DNA of 64,000 nucleotides from Struthidea cinerea (taxonomy: Eukaryota > Chordata > Aves > Passeriformes > Corcoracidae). The notes under the pieces were generated by a model. That model was not told where the DNA came from. It made no database searches and saw only the letters and a list, made by a program, of their open reading frames with translations. Location: contig VZTI01004827.1 of NCBI GenBank assembly GCA_013397865.1, positions 47,457 through 111,456 on the forward strand, in the 5' to 3' direction. Both the position numbers and the translations under genes were made by a program. This document shows, one piece after another, positions 34,900 through 47,200 of this stretch (its first letter is position 1; every line of letters starts with the position of its first letter).

Positions 34900-35480
34900 T
34901 TATGCAGCTTCTCTGCAATATTCTGAAATTAATCAAACCAAGGCAAACCTCATGCTATATTATCCATCACTGGAGGAGGATGATTTCCACAAGCCAGGCA
35001 GCTTTACATTGTTTTGTCCAGGGGCTGCAGCAGAATTCCATTAACCGGAATACGCTGGAAATCTGATTTCTCACAAAACACATTTGTTAAATATTCGCAA
35101 GCAGCAAATTTTTAGATTTGATGCCAAGTGTAGCCCTAAGCACAAGTTTCTTCTTCTCTTAGTTTAATTAGGCAGTGGACAAACACACTGTCCACTCCTT
35201 TCTGGGCATTTTCCCCCATGGAGCAGCTGTGGGTGCGGATGCAGTTAGGCTGGAGCAGCTTTGCTCTGCACTGAGGGATGTACAAACTGAATGGCTGCTT
35301 ACCCGGACTATTTTATATTTCGTCTGTTATATAATCGAGCTCTACAGGTAATTTCTTTCACTAAATTAGTAACCATGCTGCAGATTGCAGACACTTAGTT
35401 TGATTGAAAGTAATAAAGGGAGATTATCCGTAGAGTTTGTTGAATGATGGTTCTGACTTGACCCATTGCCTAGAGAGATA
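34900..35480. promoter_or_regulatory. Candidate conserved non-coding element
   Basis: A repeat-free stretch with balanced composition. The part at 35280-35470 looks most element-like: GGACTATTTTATATTTCGTC, TATATAATCGAGC, CACTAAATTAGTAACC and TTGATTGAAAGTAATAAAG follow closely, and CpG words survive in AT-rich DNA. Enhancer status is inference. Confidence 0.35.
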
Positions 35481-38244
35481 AGAATTAATCTTATAAACCT
35501 CTCCACACTTCCAGGGCTCTGATCTGCCGAACAGCAGCGCGGGGGCCCGGCTGCCCCTCTTTGTTCACTGGGAGAGGGAGCCCAGTACAGGGAGGGCTGA
35601 TCCGGGTCCTGGGAAGGTCATGGACGATTTCTGAGTGGTGATGTGCTGTCCTGACAGCGGTATCCAAACCACATAGGTGGGCAGCTGGGCCCCCAACCAC
35701 ATGCAGGAACAGGAAGATGGAAGTTAGAGACTGAGAGGGAAATACGACTGCTCCCCAGACACATGTGCTTGTGCTCCAGACTGGGAGAAGCTGGATGGCT
35801 CTTTAGATGCCTCCCATTGATACAGAGCTGCTCTGTAAGTTCAGGTAGTTTCTGCACCGTTTTCCTTCCTGTCCTCCTGCCCACAGGTTTCTTTGAGTCC
35901 TACGCTGCCAGAGACTAATTTTTCCCCAGGTATTATCTGCCTGTCCCCAGGCAGACTTGTGGTGTCTGCGGGGGATGGGGAGGACCTGGCATATTGCCAT
36001 GTCCATATGGTCAGCTCCTGAGCCTGGGGAGCAGCACAGGAGCTTTCCTAGGGCAGAGGGGCATGGAGAAGTGCTGCCTGTACATGCCTTCCTTCGTGAA
36101 GTGAGGCGTTGGCGCTCTTGGCTGTGCCATTGCACATCCATGGTGCGCTGGTGCCTTGCGCCGAGGACGGGCAGGTGAGAGCAGAGCTGTGGGCAGGGTG
36201 CAGGGCTACCTGTGGGAGAGGGGCTGAGGCGTCTGAGCTGCCCTGGGTTCTTTCCCTTCCTGGCAAATTATATACCCCTGCTTCCAGTTCGTGGAGAAAC
36301 TATCAAACTGCTGTGTCCTTCCCTGCCTCCTTTCCTGAATTTGTCATTTCTGCTAAAATTCAAGGATTGGGAGAGCAGAAATCTGTTATTTAAGTATCTC
36401 AACCCTAGAAAAAGTAGCAGGCTTCTGTATTGCCCCTGTATTTCATGCTTTCCTAAGGGAGTGAAGGACTTCAGTCACTACTGAATGAAGACATGTCAGA
36501 AAAACTGTCTCACAACCAAGGCAAAGTTAAACACGAATAATGCAAGTCAACAGCACTTTCAGCTGAAGTAACACCCGGGCCTCCTGCCACACCAAACCCA
36601 AGGCCCCACAGACAAATAACCATCATTGTAAGTTAGTGTTGTTGAGGGGTTGGCTGTTCTTTCCATTCTTTTTTCCTGTTGCCAAATTTCCCTCTCCAGC
36701 TGGATGGCCTGAACTCGTGTGCCATTCTTCCCCGGCCCAGGCAGCCCCTCCCTCTCGTCATTAACCATTCTGCTGGGACAATGCTGGGGTTAATGCACCA
36801 GCTTCACATCTGCTGGTGTGAAATCCCCCCAAAACCCCATGTGCTGGTGAGTGAGATGTGGGTGATGGCGGCCTCACGCATATCTCTGGTGGACATTATT
36901 TCACCTCAAATCTTACGATCCTCTGATTCAGTGCATAGTTTTTGCTCGGATACCAAGGAATAAGGTCCAGCTCTGCAGTTTTGGGATGCTCTCAGGTGAA
37001 TCCAAGCAAACACTGGGCATTTCCCAGCACTCAAAATCATGAAGGAACACACTGAGTGCTTTCTCCTGCCACAGCTGGGTGCAGTGTTCCCAAATCCTTA
37101 TGTCTGCCAGGCAGATAGACAAATGCAGATGTAGATGGGTAAATTCCTCTCAGAAAGGGGGATCATCCCATTGCCAGGAATTCAGAGTGACAATAACAAA
37201 GTGAATTATTGGGTGAACTGGGAGCAACTGTGTGAGTCACATTTGGTTATTCCCTGTGTGATACAGGCAGACATAGCTCCATCTTTTATTATATTTATCC
37301 CGTGGTGGGATGAGCTTATTTCATGTACTCCTCAAAAACCCCAACAAACCCCACCCAAAGCGCAGGTAGGTGACAGGAGCCCTGAGCATCCAGGTGTGAG
37401 ACTGATGTCATGGCAACACTGAAGTGGGAGAAAAGGGATATTCAGATGTCTGATGCAAATAACAGGTTTAAGTTCTGGCTTTGTCAGGACCCTCTGGGTG
37501 TTCTGCTTTGGGTTAAAAACATAGGAAAAAGGTCAAGCACCACTGAGCTGGCCTGAGAGAGCAAACATGATTTCAAACACCGGGGTGTGCTCACTTCCAC
37601 CACGAGAGCTTCTGCTCACAGCAATCCAGTAGCATTCAAGTATTTAGGTCTCCTTAAAACTGTTTCTTCTCCCACTTGTGTTAATACAGATATTAAGCCT
37701 AATAGTATCTACTTAGCATAAACAAGAAGATAAAAATGATTTCTGTGATTGAAATGTTTGTTATTTAGCATTAAGCATCTTCATACTCTCATGTGTTTTG
37801 CATTTTAATCCACTCTGTGCTTGGTTTTGGGATTGATAGATTAGTTTTAATCCCCTGTCTAATAGTGGAGGACTGGTGAGATTTATTAAACAGGCAGGGT
37901 TTGGTACTTGGATTTAAGAGGACTCACATGCAGTGTTCATGCATATTAAATTTGGGAAACTACCGGTTCAGTTTATAAAGAGCTGTGATGTCCTTTATCA
38001 CTGAGTGTTTCTGTTGTGCTTCACTAGCTCAGGAAGCCTTTATATTTTTGAAATGGAATGGTTTTGATGGTTCCTTTCCACTGCATAAATCTAATATTCC
38101 AAAGATGTATCTTTGACTGTTGTTATTGAAATTCTGTTCATTTTATGCCGAGTTTGCCTTGTCCCTCTCTTCCTTGGCTCAGGAGCACAGAAGGTTGGCC
38201 AATCCCACCACACCATAGTTGGAGCTGAAATACAAGACATGTAC
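35481..38244. other. Non-coding sequence, no gene seen
   Basis: Unique sequence; 35500-36250 is GC-richer with overlapping short open frames on both strands, 37640-38100 is AT-rich. No exon, RNA or transposon is recognised. Confidence 0.5.
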
Positions 38245-38510
38245 CAAGGGCCTGGAGTGCCAGGACAAAGGGGGAATGGCTTCCCACTGCCAGAGAGCAG
38301 GGTTAGATGGGATATTAGGAAGGAATTCTTCCCTGTGAGGGTGGTGCACAGGTTGCCCAGAGAAGCTGTGGCTGCTGCTGGATCCCTGGAAGTGTCCAAG
38401 GCCAGGCTGGAGGGGATTTGGAATAGTGGAAGGTGTCCCTGCCCATGGCAGGGGATAGAACTGGGTGAGCTTTAAGGTCCCTTCCAACCCAAATCATTCC
38501 ATGATTCCAT
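38245..38510 (+). mobile_element. CR1: CR1 LINE 3' fragment (copy 7)
   Basis: The fragment begins at CAAGGGCCTGGAGTGCCAGG and ends at AAATCATTCCATGATTCCAT. Two internal blocks are shortened: the GAGGCCCTGG block, and part of the GGCTTGGAGCAACCTGGG block. It is 5'-truncated and non-coding. Confidence 0.94.
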
Positions 38511-40552
38511 GCAGTACATGTTCCACAAGCTCTCCTGCTCTGAGGGCTTTGACGTGGTTGCTCAGGACTGAACCTGCAGGGGAGAGGTGGTGCTTGCACT
38601 GCCATGTTCCATGGATAACACAGCATGGACGTGGCTGCACACTGCGGGTGTGCACTGCCTGAGTAGGACAATAGTGCAGGACAACACTTAGCAAATCTCT
38701 CTGGAGCAGCCCTGGTGCTTCACTGGCTCCGGGCATTGCCAGGGACCGGGTGAGTCACCACCTCCCCTGACGTGTCCCGGTGTCCAGGGCGGAATGTCGT
38801 GGGTCGCTCTCCACTGGAGCACTTCCATGTTGGCCATACTTCAGGAAACAGCTAAAAAGGTCTGAGTGGTGATTAGAACATGGCAATAGCTCCTGTGTGG
38901 GTTTTACTGGTACACTGGGAAAAGCAGAAGCTCGACAATAGTTAAAAAAGCACTGAAAACTTCCAACCTGCCTAAATTACAGATTCCTGCCCTATCAGTG
39001 GAAGATGAGTTGACTTAATTTGCAGGTTTACTGGTTAATTTGCCATTAACGCTGTAATACCGGTAATGTAGTGAGAAATGGGGGAAATTTACTTTTTTGT
39101 TAATGTAATTATAGGATAGCTGTATAAAAGTTATTAACTGCAGAAGTGAAAACTGGGAAAAATGAGTTTAAATTTAATGATAAGTTAGAAAAAGCACTCA
39201 AAGCTTTTTGCAAGAAGATGCTTTATTATTGTAGGCTGCTTCTTTATCTGTGCTCTATTTTTGATTTAGTGAATAAACATGTAAAGCAGAGATTGCAAAT
39301 ACAAGTGGCACTGCTGTAATCACCAGCTTAGGAATTCCTGTATTTGATTAGAACACAGATAATAAAAAAAAATAATCTTTCTGGAGTTTCACTTGGTTGT
39401 TGGGAACTGATCAGTCCTGTGAACTGAAGGAGGATATCAACACCTGGGTTTAAGATCTGGTAATGGAAGATAGTTACAAACTGTAATTGAAAATAAATTC
39501 TGCGATATGTTGGATAATCGACAATTCCACCTCAGTTAAAGCAAATTTTTTATTCTGCATATGATATAAAAGGAGATAAAGAAGGCTAATATTACACAGT
39601 TCTTCGTTCCCACTCCTTCCCTTTTGTTTTCCTTTTTCCTAATGCAAGAAGCCAGGAAGTGACACTAAAAGGTGACTAATTTAAACACTGATGTTTTCAC
39701 ATTCTGGGCTTGCAGCCCTCGGAGTTCATCACCACCAGATGTTGATGCAACAAGATGGAAAATATTAGATGTTTTATTTTATGGCTAATGAGAACACCCA
39801 TGCTAATATATGTAATTTCAATTAAATAATCAAAATTTGACAGCTCCAGGACATAAGACGATCCCTAACCAATGGTGCTGGGGAGGGAACTCCCTTGTGG
39901 CCACACTATCTCATAATTATCAGCTGCAGGTTTCTGGCCCATTTGTGGTGGATACTGAGCAAAATTAACCATTTGAAGTATGTGAAAGCTGGAAACCACT
40001 TGGATCATCATCTTTTTGTATCCCTCAGGAAAAACAGCCCTTTGCAGTGCAAGGGTTTCCCGGGACCCTCCTTTTTGGTATGTGTAAATTCAGAAATTCT
40101 GCAGTTATAATGCTGTCAGGAGGGTAAAAAATCACTTTATTATATCTGTTTAACAATTTTCCCTTTGTGCATGGAGCTTTGGCAATTCAGCACAGGCAAA
40201 TTCATATCAATGTAATGTTCTAAAAGAGAAAATCAGTCTGTTGTGTCAGAAGCTGTCCCAGCCTCTCCCCCATTGGCCCATGCTGGCCGTGCTGGTGGCA
40301 CAGGTGGGATGTTGGTCACCTGAGGGGCTGGATTATGGCAGGACGTGGTGCTTTGGCCCAGCGGTCCTGGGGGACTCCCCACAACACTCTGCTTTTTAGC
40401 TGATGATCCAGGATTTGAACAAAATGAGGAAAACATGAAAAGTCTGTACTTCGGCAGCTGTGATATTCTGAATGAGCGGCATTTATGAGAGTAAACTTGG
40501 GTCCTGGCTGGTGGGAGGTGGCTGCTAAATCCCAGGTCCCAGGGGACTCTTT
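38511..40552. other. Non-coding sequence, no gene seen; AT-rich TAAT-dense stretch at 38990-39560
   Basis: The part at 38990-39560 is AT-rich with many TTAAT and TAATTT words and could hold a regulatory element, but I see nothing specific. An A9 run lies at about 39364-39372. The rest is unremarkable unique sequence. Confidence 0.4.
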
Positions 40553-40728
40553 CTGCCCAGAGCTGCTGTGGCTGCTCCTGGATCCCTGGAAGTGCCCAAG
40601 GCCAGGTTGGACAGGGCTTGGAGCAACCTGGGATAGTGGAAGGTGTCCCTGCCCATGGCAGGAGCTGGAATGGGATGAGCTTTAAGGTCCCTGCAACCCA
40701 AATCATTCTGGGATTCTATGATTCCATG
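40553..40728 (+). mobile_element. CR1: CR1 LINE 3' fragment (copy 8)
   Basis: The fragment runs from GCCCAGAGCTGCTGTGGCTG to ATTCTGGGATTCTATGATTC and CATG. The terminal octamers are intact, which suggests a younger insertion. It is strongly 5'-truncated. Confidence 0.95.
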
Positions 40729-41495
40729 TTCCTTGCACTTTGAAACATGTTTAGAGATGCAGCTCCAAGAGGAAGTTCCTGCTTAGCACCAACACTGAGA
40801 TGTTTCCCTGCTCTTCCCTTCCTCCCCTGTGCCCGCAGAAGGTATTTTTTCTTTTTGGATTATTTTCAGAAGCTCTAGCCCTGTCGGTGCAGTTCTGACC
40901 CTATGTCCTTCTCCCTGGGACTGGTTCCTTGCACACTGGGATGGGTGTTGTTTCAGCGCATAGATCCTGAATTTTAAGTAGCAAACTCCCTGTTTTCTGC
41001 TTTTGATGAGTACAGAAATTGTGTGCGAGCTTGTGGAGGCTCTGGGGCTGGCACACACCACTGTGGCTGCTGTGCTCTCCCTGCCTGGTGAATTTGGCTA
41101 CTGCAGATCTGCCAGTGTCCTCAGCTATTTCAATTAATTCAGTGCAACATGACCGCGTCATGTGGGTAGATGTAAGAAAACATCATCTTCTGAGCTAATT
41201 TCTGGCTTGCCTCACTGTGTGCAAGAAGTTCTTGCCAGTTGAAGAAAAAATTTTTTGTATCTTTTTATGTAAACACATCATGTTAAAAAAGGCAAACTAT
41301 AAAACATTAAAAACCCTGCAGGGTATTAAAAATACCGGTCTCAATGCACGTGTTCGTTCGTTTCACTTTCTTTTTAGATCACTAGTGTTGGTACAAAATG
41401 AGCTGAGCAAAGGCAAGAATTCTAATGAGGTTTAAAAAAGAAAAAATATGGCAGTTTATTTTGAGCGCATGTCTGCTTCACCAAGGCATCTCCCA
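40729..41495. other. Non-coding sequence, no gene seen
   Basis: Unique sequence. No repeat, RNA or credible exon is recognised. Confidence 0.5.
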
Positions 41496-41795
41496 TTTCA
41501 GACGCAGGCAGAATGAATCATTATTACACATTTATCATCATAAAAATGCTTATTTAGACTTTTTTTTTTTTTAAGAAAAGGGAAAAAAAATATAAAAAGG
41601 GCAAAGCAAAGAGCCATCTCGGAAGGGCAGTTATTGCTTGCCCTTGCTTGGGAAAAAGCCTTCCTCAATGGGATTACGTCCCCGCTCATAACCTATCAGC
41701 CGTCTGATCAGAAATTCATAACGCAGGCCATCCATTTCCAGCTCGGCGAGGGCTGCGTGATTGAATTTAAATAGGCAAATGCCAGACTTGAGCTT
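41496..41795. promoter_or_regulatory. Strong candidate conserved non-coding element (or short minus-strand exon)
   Basis: This is the most element-like stretch in the middle of the window. It keeps CpG words in AT-rich surroundings. It contains a K50-homeodomain GGATTA core (41671-41676), a 10-base palindrome TCTGATCAGA (41703-41712) and a TTTAAATAGG word near 41766. A minus-strand open frame covers 41631-41891. Its last 45 residues come from this complex sequence and end at a stop near 41631; its first part is Arg/Glu-rich filler from the adjacent pyrimidine tract. I do not recognise the peptide. An ultraconserved-type enhancer is my preferred reading; a small exon is possible. Confidence 0.42.
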
Positions 41796-41800
41796 TGACA

Positions 41801-41889
41801 TTCTCTCTGTCTCTCTCAATCTCTCTCTTTCCCCTGCCCTCCCCACTGTAGCCCCTTTCTTCCTCCCTCTCTTCCTCCCTTCCCTCTGC
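41801..41889. repeat. TC-rich pyrimidine tract ending in a splice-acceptor-like CACTGTAG
   Basis: TCTCTC and CCCTCC units fill most of the tract. Within it, a long pyrimidine run is followed by CACTGTAG, with AG at 41850-41851, a textbook acceptor on the + strand. No matching exon or donor could be supported, so the acceptor may be accidental. Confidence 0.75.
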
Positions 41890-42848
41890 ACGCCACCATT
41901 TCACAGGAGGCTAGAGCGCGTGCCGAGGAGTCAGCTGGAAATGGAGGATGGATGTGGGGGGAGAGGAGAGGAGGGATGCGCAGCCAGGGAGAAATATGGA
42001 GGGAACTGGACAGCAGAAAATTATAAATTGTTGCTGTCATGCTTTCATCGGGACACTAAAACCTGTTTTCCAAGCCCCCCACCTTTTTTCCTCATTTAAA
42101 AAGAGATATTCCAGACGTTACCAGCATGTCCTCACCCAACCCGCGTGGTGGCTGCAAGCACAAAGCTCCTCAGCAATTCTCTTTTTTCTGCATCTTTCAG
42201 AGCTGATAAGGATGAAAATGAATTCAAATTAGTGCGCTCTCACTCCCTGCATTCCAAGGGGCAGGGATGGAAAAGCTGCCTGGTGGCAAGGGGTCACTGG
42301 GCGAGGGGCTGTTCTGCCCCACGTGACCCCCGTGCAAGGCCTTGGAATCTGCTGGGGATGGCAATGGGCACCATGGCCTTGGGATGACACGGGGCACCAG
42401 TGGGAACAGGGGCAAGGACAACAGCTGGGCTGAGCCAGGGCTTCAGAGAAGGCAGAACATGTGGGGCGTGTCTGCGCCGTGTGTTGTGTTCCTGAGGTGC
42501 CCCATGGGCCCCGTGTGTGCCTGCATGAGGGACACGTGCCTCGTGCTCCCCTGCCCACGCCCTGCCCCACTCGGAGAGAGACGATGATTGACTTCAGGAT
42601 ATTACAATGATATTTTTATTGCTTTCTTCCCTGCTGGGCCTTTCATCCCCTCTTCAGCATAGGGATGCGGTTTCAGCCTAAATCCTCACTGTAAATTGTG
42701 CTTCAAAACAAACATTTTAAAAGTCTTGTTTTGTCCTTCAGATGGCAGAAATGCTCCAGACCCTGCATTTGTGGCCAGCAGTACTTTACTGCCAAGAAAA
42801 AGGGCAGAGAAGTACCCTGAGTGCAAGAGTGCTGACACTGGAGTGGTT
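41890..42848. other. Non-coding sequence, no gene seen
   Basis: Unique sequence, GC-richer at 42230-42590. Several overlapping open frames (up to 113 codons) occur there on both strands without domains. Confidence 0.45.
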
Positions 42849-42904
42849 GGGTTTGACTTGATAAGGGTGCTCTGAGGGGTTTGACTTGATAAGGGTGCTC
42901 TGAG
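42849..42904. repeat. Perfect 28-base tandem duplication
   Basis: The unit starting GGGTTTGACTTGATAAGGGT occurs twice with no difference (42849-42876 and 42877-42904). Perfect identity points to a recent event, and the copy number may vary between individuals. Confidence 0.95.
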
Positions 42905-42907
42905 GGC

Positions 42908-42965
42908 ATTTTTTTTGTTTGTTTTTTGTTTTTGTTTTTTTTTTGGTTTTTTTTAATTTTTCTTT
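42908..42965. repeat. T-rich low-complexity tract
   Basis: Runs of T are broken by single G (TTTTTTTGTTTG-type) and followed by an AATT patch. It could be the A-rich tail of something on the minus strand, but no retroposed sequence is recognised on the expected side. Confidence 0.85.
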
Positions 42966-43235
42966 CCACCTTAGAATGTAAAGCCACAGAAGTCTTGGGC
43001 TGCACGACCTCTTGAGAAATGGAGTTTTTCTTAATTGCTGATTTTTCTAGTCCAAAACTATTTACTGGGCTTCTGCTCAAGAATGGCACTGATTTTGGGG
43101 TTAACATTGTCCCATGGAGAATCAAGCCCTCCTCCCCGAACATTTCACAGAGATTAATCACAGTCGTGGTAAGAAACGTATCCTAACTTCACCACTAGAT
43201 CTTTTGTTTTCCCACAGTAAAGTATAAGACATAGA

Positions 43236-43533
43236 GGGGCAAGGGCCTGGAGTGCCAGGACAAGGGGGAATGGCTTCCCACTGCCAGAGGGCAGGGTTAG
43301 ATGGGATATTGGAAAGGAATTGTTCCCTGTGAGGATGGGGAGGCCCTGGCACAGGGTGCCCAGAGCAGCTGTGGCTGCCCCTGGATCCCTGGCAGTGTCC
43401 AAGGCCAGGTTGGACACTGGGGCTTGAAGCAGCCTGGGACAGTGGGAGGTGTCCCTGCCATGGCAGGGGGTGGAATGAGGTGGGCTTTGAGGTCCCTTCC
43501 AACCCAAGCCCTTCTGTGGTTCTCTGATTCTGT
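43236..43533 (+). mobile_element. CR1: CR1 LINE 3' fragment (copy 9)
   Basis: The fragment starts at GGGGCAAGGGCCTGGAGTGC and ends in decayed octamers TTCTGTGGTTCTCTGATTCT. A small ACTGG insertion sits in the GGTTGGACACTGGGGCTTG block. It is 5'-truncated and non-coding. The minus-strand frames of 117 to 198 codons here only cross this repeat. Confidence 0.95.
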
Positions 43534-43574
43534 GATTTCTGTGTCATCTTTATCATCAATAATGGTTCTTTTTC

Positions 43575-43606
43575 TATTATTATTGTTGTTATTATTATTA
43601 TTATTA
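43575..43606. repeat. Interrupted ATT microsatellite
   Basis: About ten ATT/GTT triplets lie just downstream of CR1 copy 9. Read on the minus strand they give the poly-Asn run of an open frame, which is an artefact. Confidence 0.9.
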
Positions 43607-44209
43607 ACTTCAGGATTCTTAAGCTCTTGCCCAAGGCCGTGCCTGGCACAGCCCTGCAGACGCTGATCCATGCTCTTCATGAAGGGATCAGTTCTTTGCC
43701 CACCAGCCACTGCTCCCAAGTGGACCCTCCAGAGCCTCCTGACCCTCAGCCAGCTGTGGGTGTTGGAGAACATCTGTTCTGCCCAGAACTGACCAAAATT
43801 CTCCTCCCAGTCGCTAAAGCCTTGTTTAATTTCACCAGAGCTCAGCACTATGAACCTCTTAAGTGCTTCATGGTTCTTTGGTAACTTTCTCAAAATCCTT
43901 CCTTTGAAGTAAGAACTGTGAAGATTTCTAGGTTTTCTGCTTTATATTTTCCACTTTGCCATCATCATCTCATTGTGGTTTTACATCAGAGCTATAACTT
44001 CTGTGTGTTCTACTACACTTTAAAGCTGAATACCCCAACTTTGTAACCATTTTCCTGCTCTCTTCAGCCTCCCCCACTCACGTCCTGCTGCCCACAGCTT
44101 CTGGTTTATTTTACTTGTTACCTATTGCCCTTGTTTCCATTTGTCATCTGGGTTTTCTATTTTAATTGCTGTATTTATGTCACGGATAAACTGACACTCC
44201 TTTCAGCTG
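43607..44209. other. Non-coding sequence, no gene seen
   Basis: Unique sequence with no recognised repeat or exon. Confidence 0.45.
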
Positions 44210-44287
44210 AAGTCGTCACCTTTCTTCATTGTCCAGTTGTCTTTTTAGAAGTTGTCACCTTTCTTCATTGTCTAGTTGTCTTTTTAG
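44210..44287. repeat. 39-base tandem duplication
   Basis: The unit containing GTCACCTTTCTTCATTGTC occurs twice with a period of 39 (44210-44248 and 44249-44287). The copies differ at a few positions, for example AGTCGTC versus AGTTGTC and GTCCAG versus GTCTAG. It is a slightly older duplication than the one at 42849. Confidence 0.93.
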
Positions 44288-47200
44288 ACACTTGTTTCTT
44301 TTGTGGTTTGGGTTGTTTTCCCCCTGAATCCTTCCTTATGATCAGTTTTCAGTGCTTTTTTTAGCTTTAGGAAATACCATGTCCACATACTTTGGAACTG
44401 TGATCAGCATAAGCAGGTTAAATAAAAGGTGAAAGTTCCTGAAGCCCTGGCTTCAGACTTCCAGATGGGAATTATTTGGTGCTAAACCCATGTGTCCTTT
44501 ATTCTGTGTGCCTTCTGTAAAAACTCATTCTCCTTTCAGAATAGCTTATCCTAACTTTAGGGTAGAAAGGGAGGGTATAAAACTAGCAAAGGAAACTGTA
44601 ATTTCAGATCTGAATTTAACAATGAAATGCAGAGTAGAAAAATGTGAAGAGACTAATTTTAATTCAAATAATTAAATTTTTAAAATTCAAAATCTTATTT
44701 GAGAGTCCAGCTGTTTTTGGCTCCCGCTGAGAGACTGAGCTGGCAATATCAAGTAGAGCAATGGTGACATTTGGGATAATTCCTTTCCAGAGGCATTGCA
44801 GAGAGTGAAGCCGGTGGTGATGGTGGGATCGGAATCACAAACAGGGTTTGTGATCGACTGAGTGAGAGATGAGCTCAGCTCACCTGGCAAAATCCATAGT
44901 TCTGCTGAAAACCAACTGAGGTTTTTAATTCTTCTGAAGGAAAAGCTTCTCTTAAGCTTAATTAAGTTATAATTAGCTGAAGCCAGTTGAGTTGTTCTTC
45001 GTCCAAGATCACCGATTCCAAACTGAGGCCATGGATGCGGATCCAGAGGTGGCAGTCCGTGGTCAGAGGGCCGTGGTGCAGGAACCCCACGAGAGCTGGC
45101 CCCAGTTCTCAGTTCCATGGAAGGGGAGTCACTGAGGGGCAGCTGGGCTGGGATGATTCTGTTTCAATTAATGAACACCAAATTACCCTGGATAGGGCTT
45201 GGGTCTGCACTGCCTTATTTTGGAGTAAATTTTCTTTGTGTACATTTCCATGTCCCTGTATAAAAACCGCCTGCGCCATATGCCACGACTTTGGAGATTA
45301 AATCTAAACTGTGCAGAAGAACGTCTGGGCTGTGTGTATAGTTTGTGGTTTTTGTTAAAGTCACAGTGCCAACACCCCCTGTATTTACAATTCCAGGAAT
45401 AATCATGGAGTTAGTAGGAATATCTATTTCATCGTGCATGAGACTTGTCAGCTGGCACTTACATGAGTAAGCTGCTGGTAAAAGGGAATGGGCTTTGTGC
45501 TTTCTTGTTTAAAGATGTGGCACAAGAATTGCAGATAATATTTAATTGACTGTCTGTTCTTACAATGCCCTTCTTGATCCCTCTGGAAGAGATTTTGTTT
45601 ATTCCCTGTGTCATATATATCCAGTCCCTGGGCAGGCAGAGGGAGGTGAGGAGCAAGCTGGAGAGACAGAAGGATGTAGGTTCAGTTTCATGGCTTCATA
45701 CTCCAAATTTTGACCCAGATTATTTTACAATTTTTTATTTCTTTCACTTTTATTTTGGTATTTTTCAAATGGATGCATGTCTCTCCAAAAATGTCCGATT
45801 TAAGAACACAAGGGTCATTGAGCTTCAGGAGAAGTTGAGCTGTTCAGGACCTGGTGACACAGGAAGGTTACACCTCTTGTACCAGTATAGTTCAACTCGT
45901 GATCACTCCATCCAGAATAATTGGCTTTTTTGGCATAGTTTAATTTCTCCAAACCACTGGCTCTTTAACTACAGTCTCTAGAATTCCATTAAACAGTAAA
46001 ATTTATGAATGAGTCAGCTCTGTGCGGTTGTGCAAGGTGACTCAAAGGAATTCCACTACTGGCAGTGGTTTCTTGGTCCTAACTTGAAGAACCATTAAAT
46101 GAAATAAAATAAAGACGTCCTTATTCCAAATTAAGGGCATTTGGGGAGTTAGAACTGGATATGTTTAAAGTTCATGCCTTGGTTTTTATTAACATAGGCC
46201 CCAACTCATTAAGGCAATCCAATCAGAATTACTCTGCACCTCTTACAGTGCAGAGCCACGCCCACACCCTTTAAGAAATGAGAATAACACTAATATTGAG
46301 ATGATACAGAATATTTTAGATCTTAATTTTGAAAGATAAGCACACTCATTCCATCTCTTAATAGTTAAATTGCAATATTGACTATGTGATTCTGAAATTT
46401 TTAAGCAACAGCAACAAAAAAATTAATGCCGTTATTCTGCATCAACTGACCATTGTGGGGGGGGTGAGATTCTATTTTTTTGATGTTCAGAAACCAGATT
46501 TTCGTGCTTATGACACCTTGGAGTTGTAGCCTGTTCCTTAACAAAAAAAGCTGAATATTTTTTATTTTCCCCTAACAACAAGGTCTTTTAGACTCTGAAA
46601 TATCTTCCTGGAATAGGCCTAAATAGGAGCAAATTTCATCACTGAGAGAAATCCAGCATCCTCCTCCACATCACTCTCAGTTGTAGCTAGATTTGGTGAT
46701 TTATTTAATGATTCGTAGGCTTCCTTTTGTGTCCTTTGGTGGGAATCTGGGTCTTCTCCAGGACCTTCTCTATTCCATGCAGAGCTGCCATCTGCTCATG
46801 GAGGAGCTTCTTGTAAGCCAGAGGATTCTCCTGAACCAGGTAGTGCAGGCACTGAAACACCCCAAGGCTTCCCCGTTCTCACCTCCACAAGTTCCATACC
46901 ACAGTTTCCCTGCAGAACAGCTGCATTTGAAAGCTTCTCTGCAGCTCTCACTCCTAATTCAGTTCTCTGCGGGGTTGAAATCCCAGTTGTGATTTCTGCT
47001 TTCCTGCTCTGTTTTCCACACGGATGCAGCACTGCTGGCTGTAAGTGGAGAAGAGGAAGCATCTCCCTGATCACCCACCCTGGACCGCTGCTGGTGTGTT
47101 TTTCTGCATAGATGGTTTTGGCAGTGTTCAGATGACTGAAAACGGAAATCTTACATTTCTGTGGCTGTGGTGTAGTCCTGGATATGCCACCACATTCTTA

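Noticed and set aside
43297..43893. 198-codon minus-strand frame with a poly-Asn run
   Set aside because: Made from antisense CR1 copy 9 and the ATT microsatellite.
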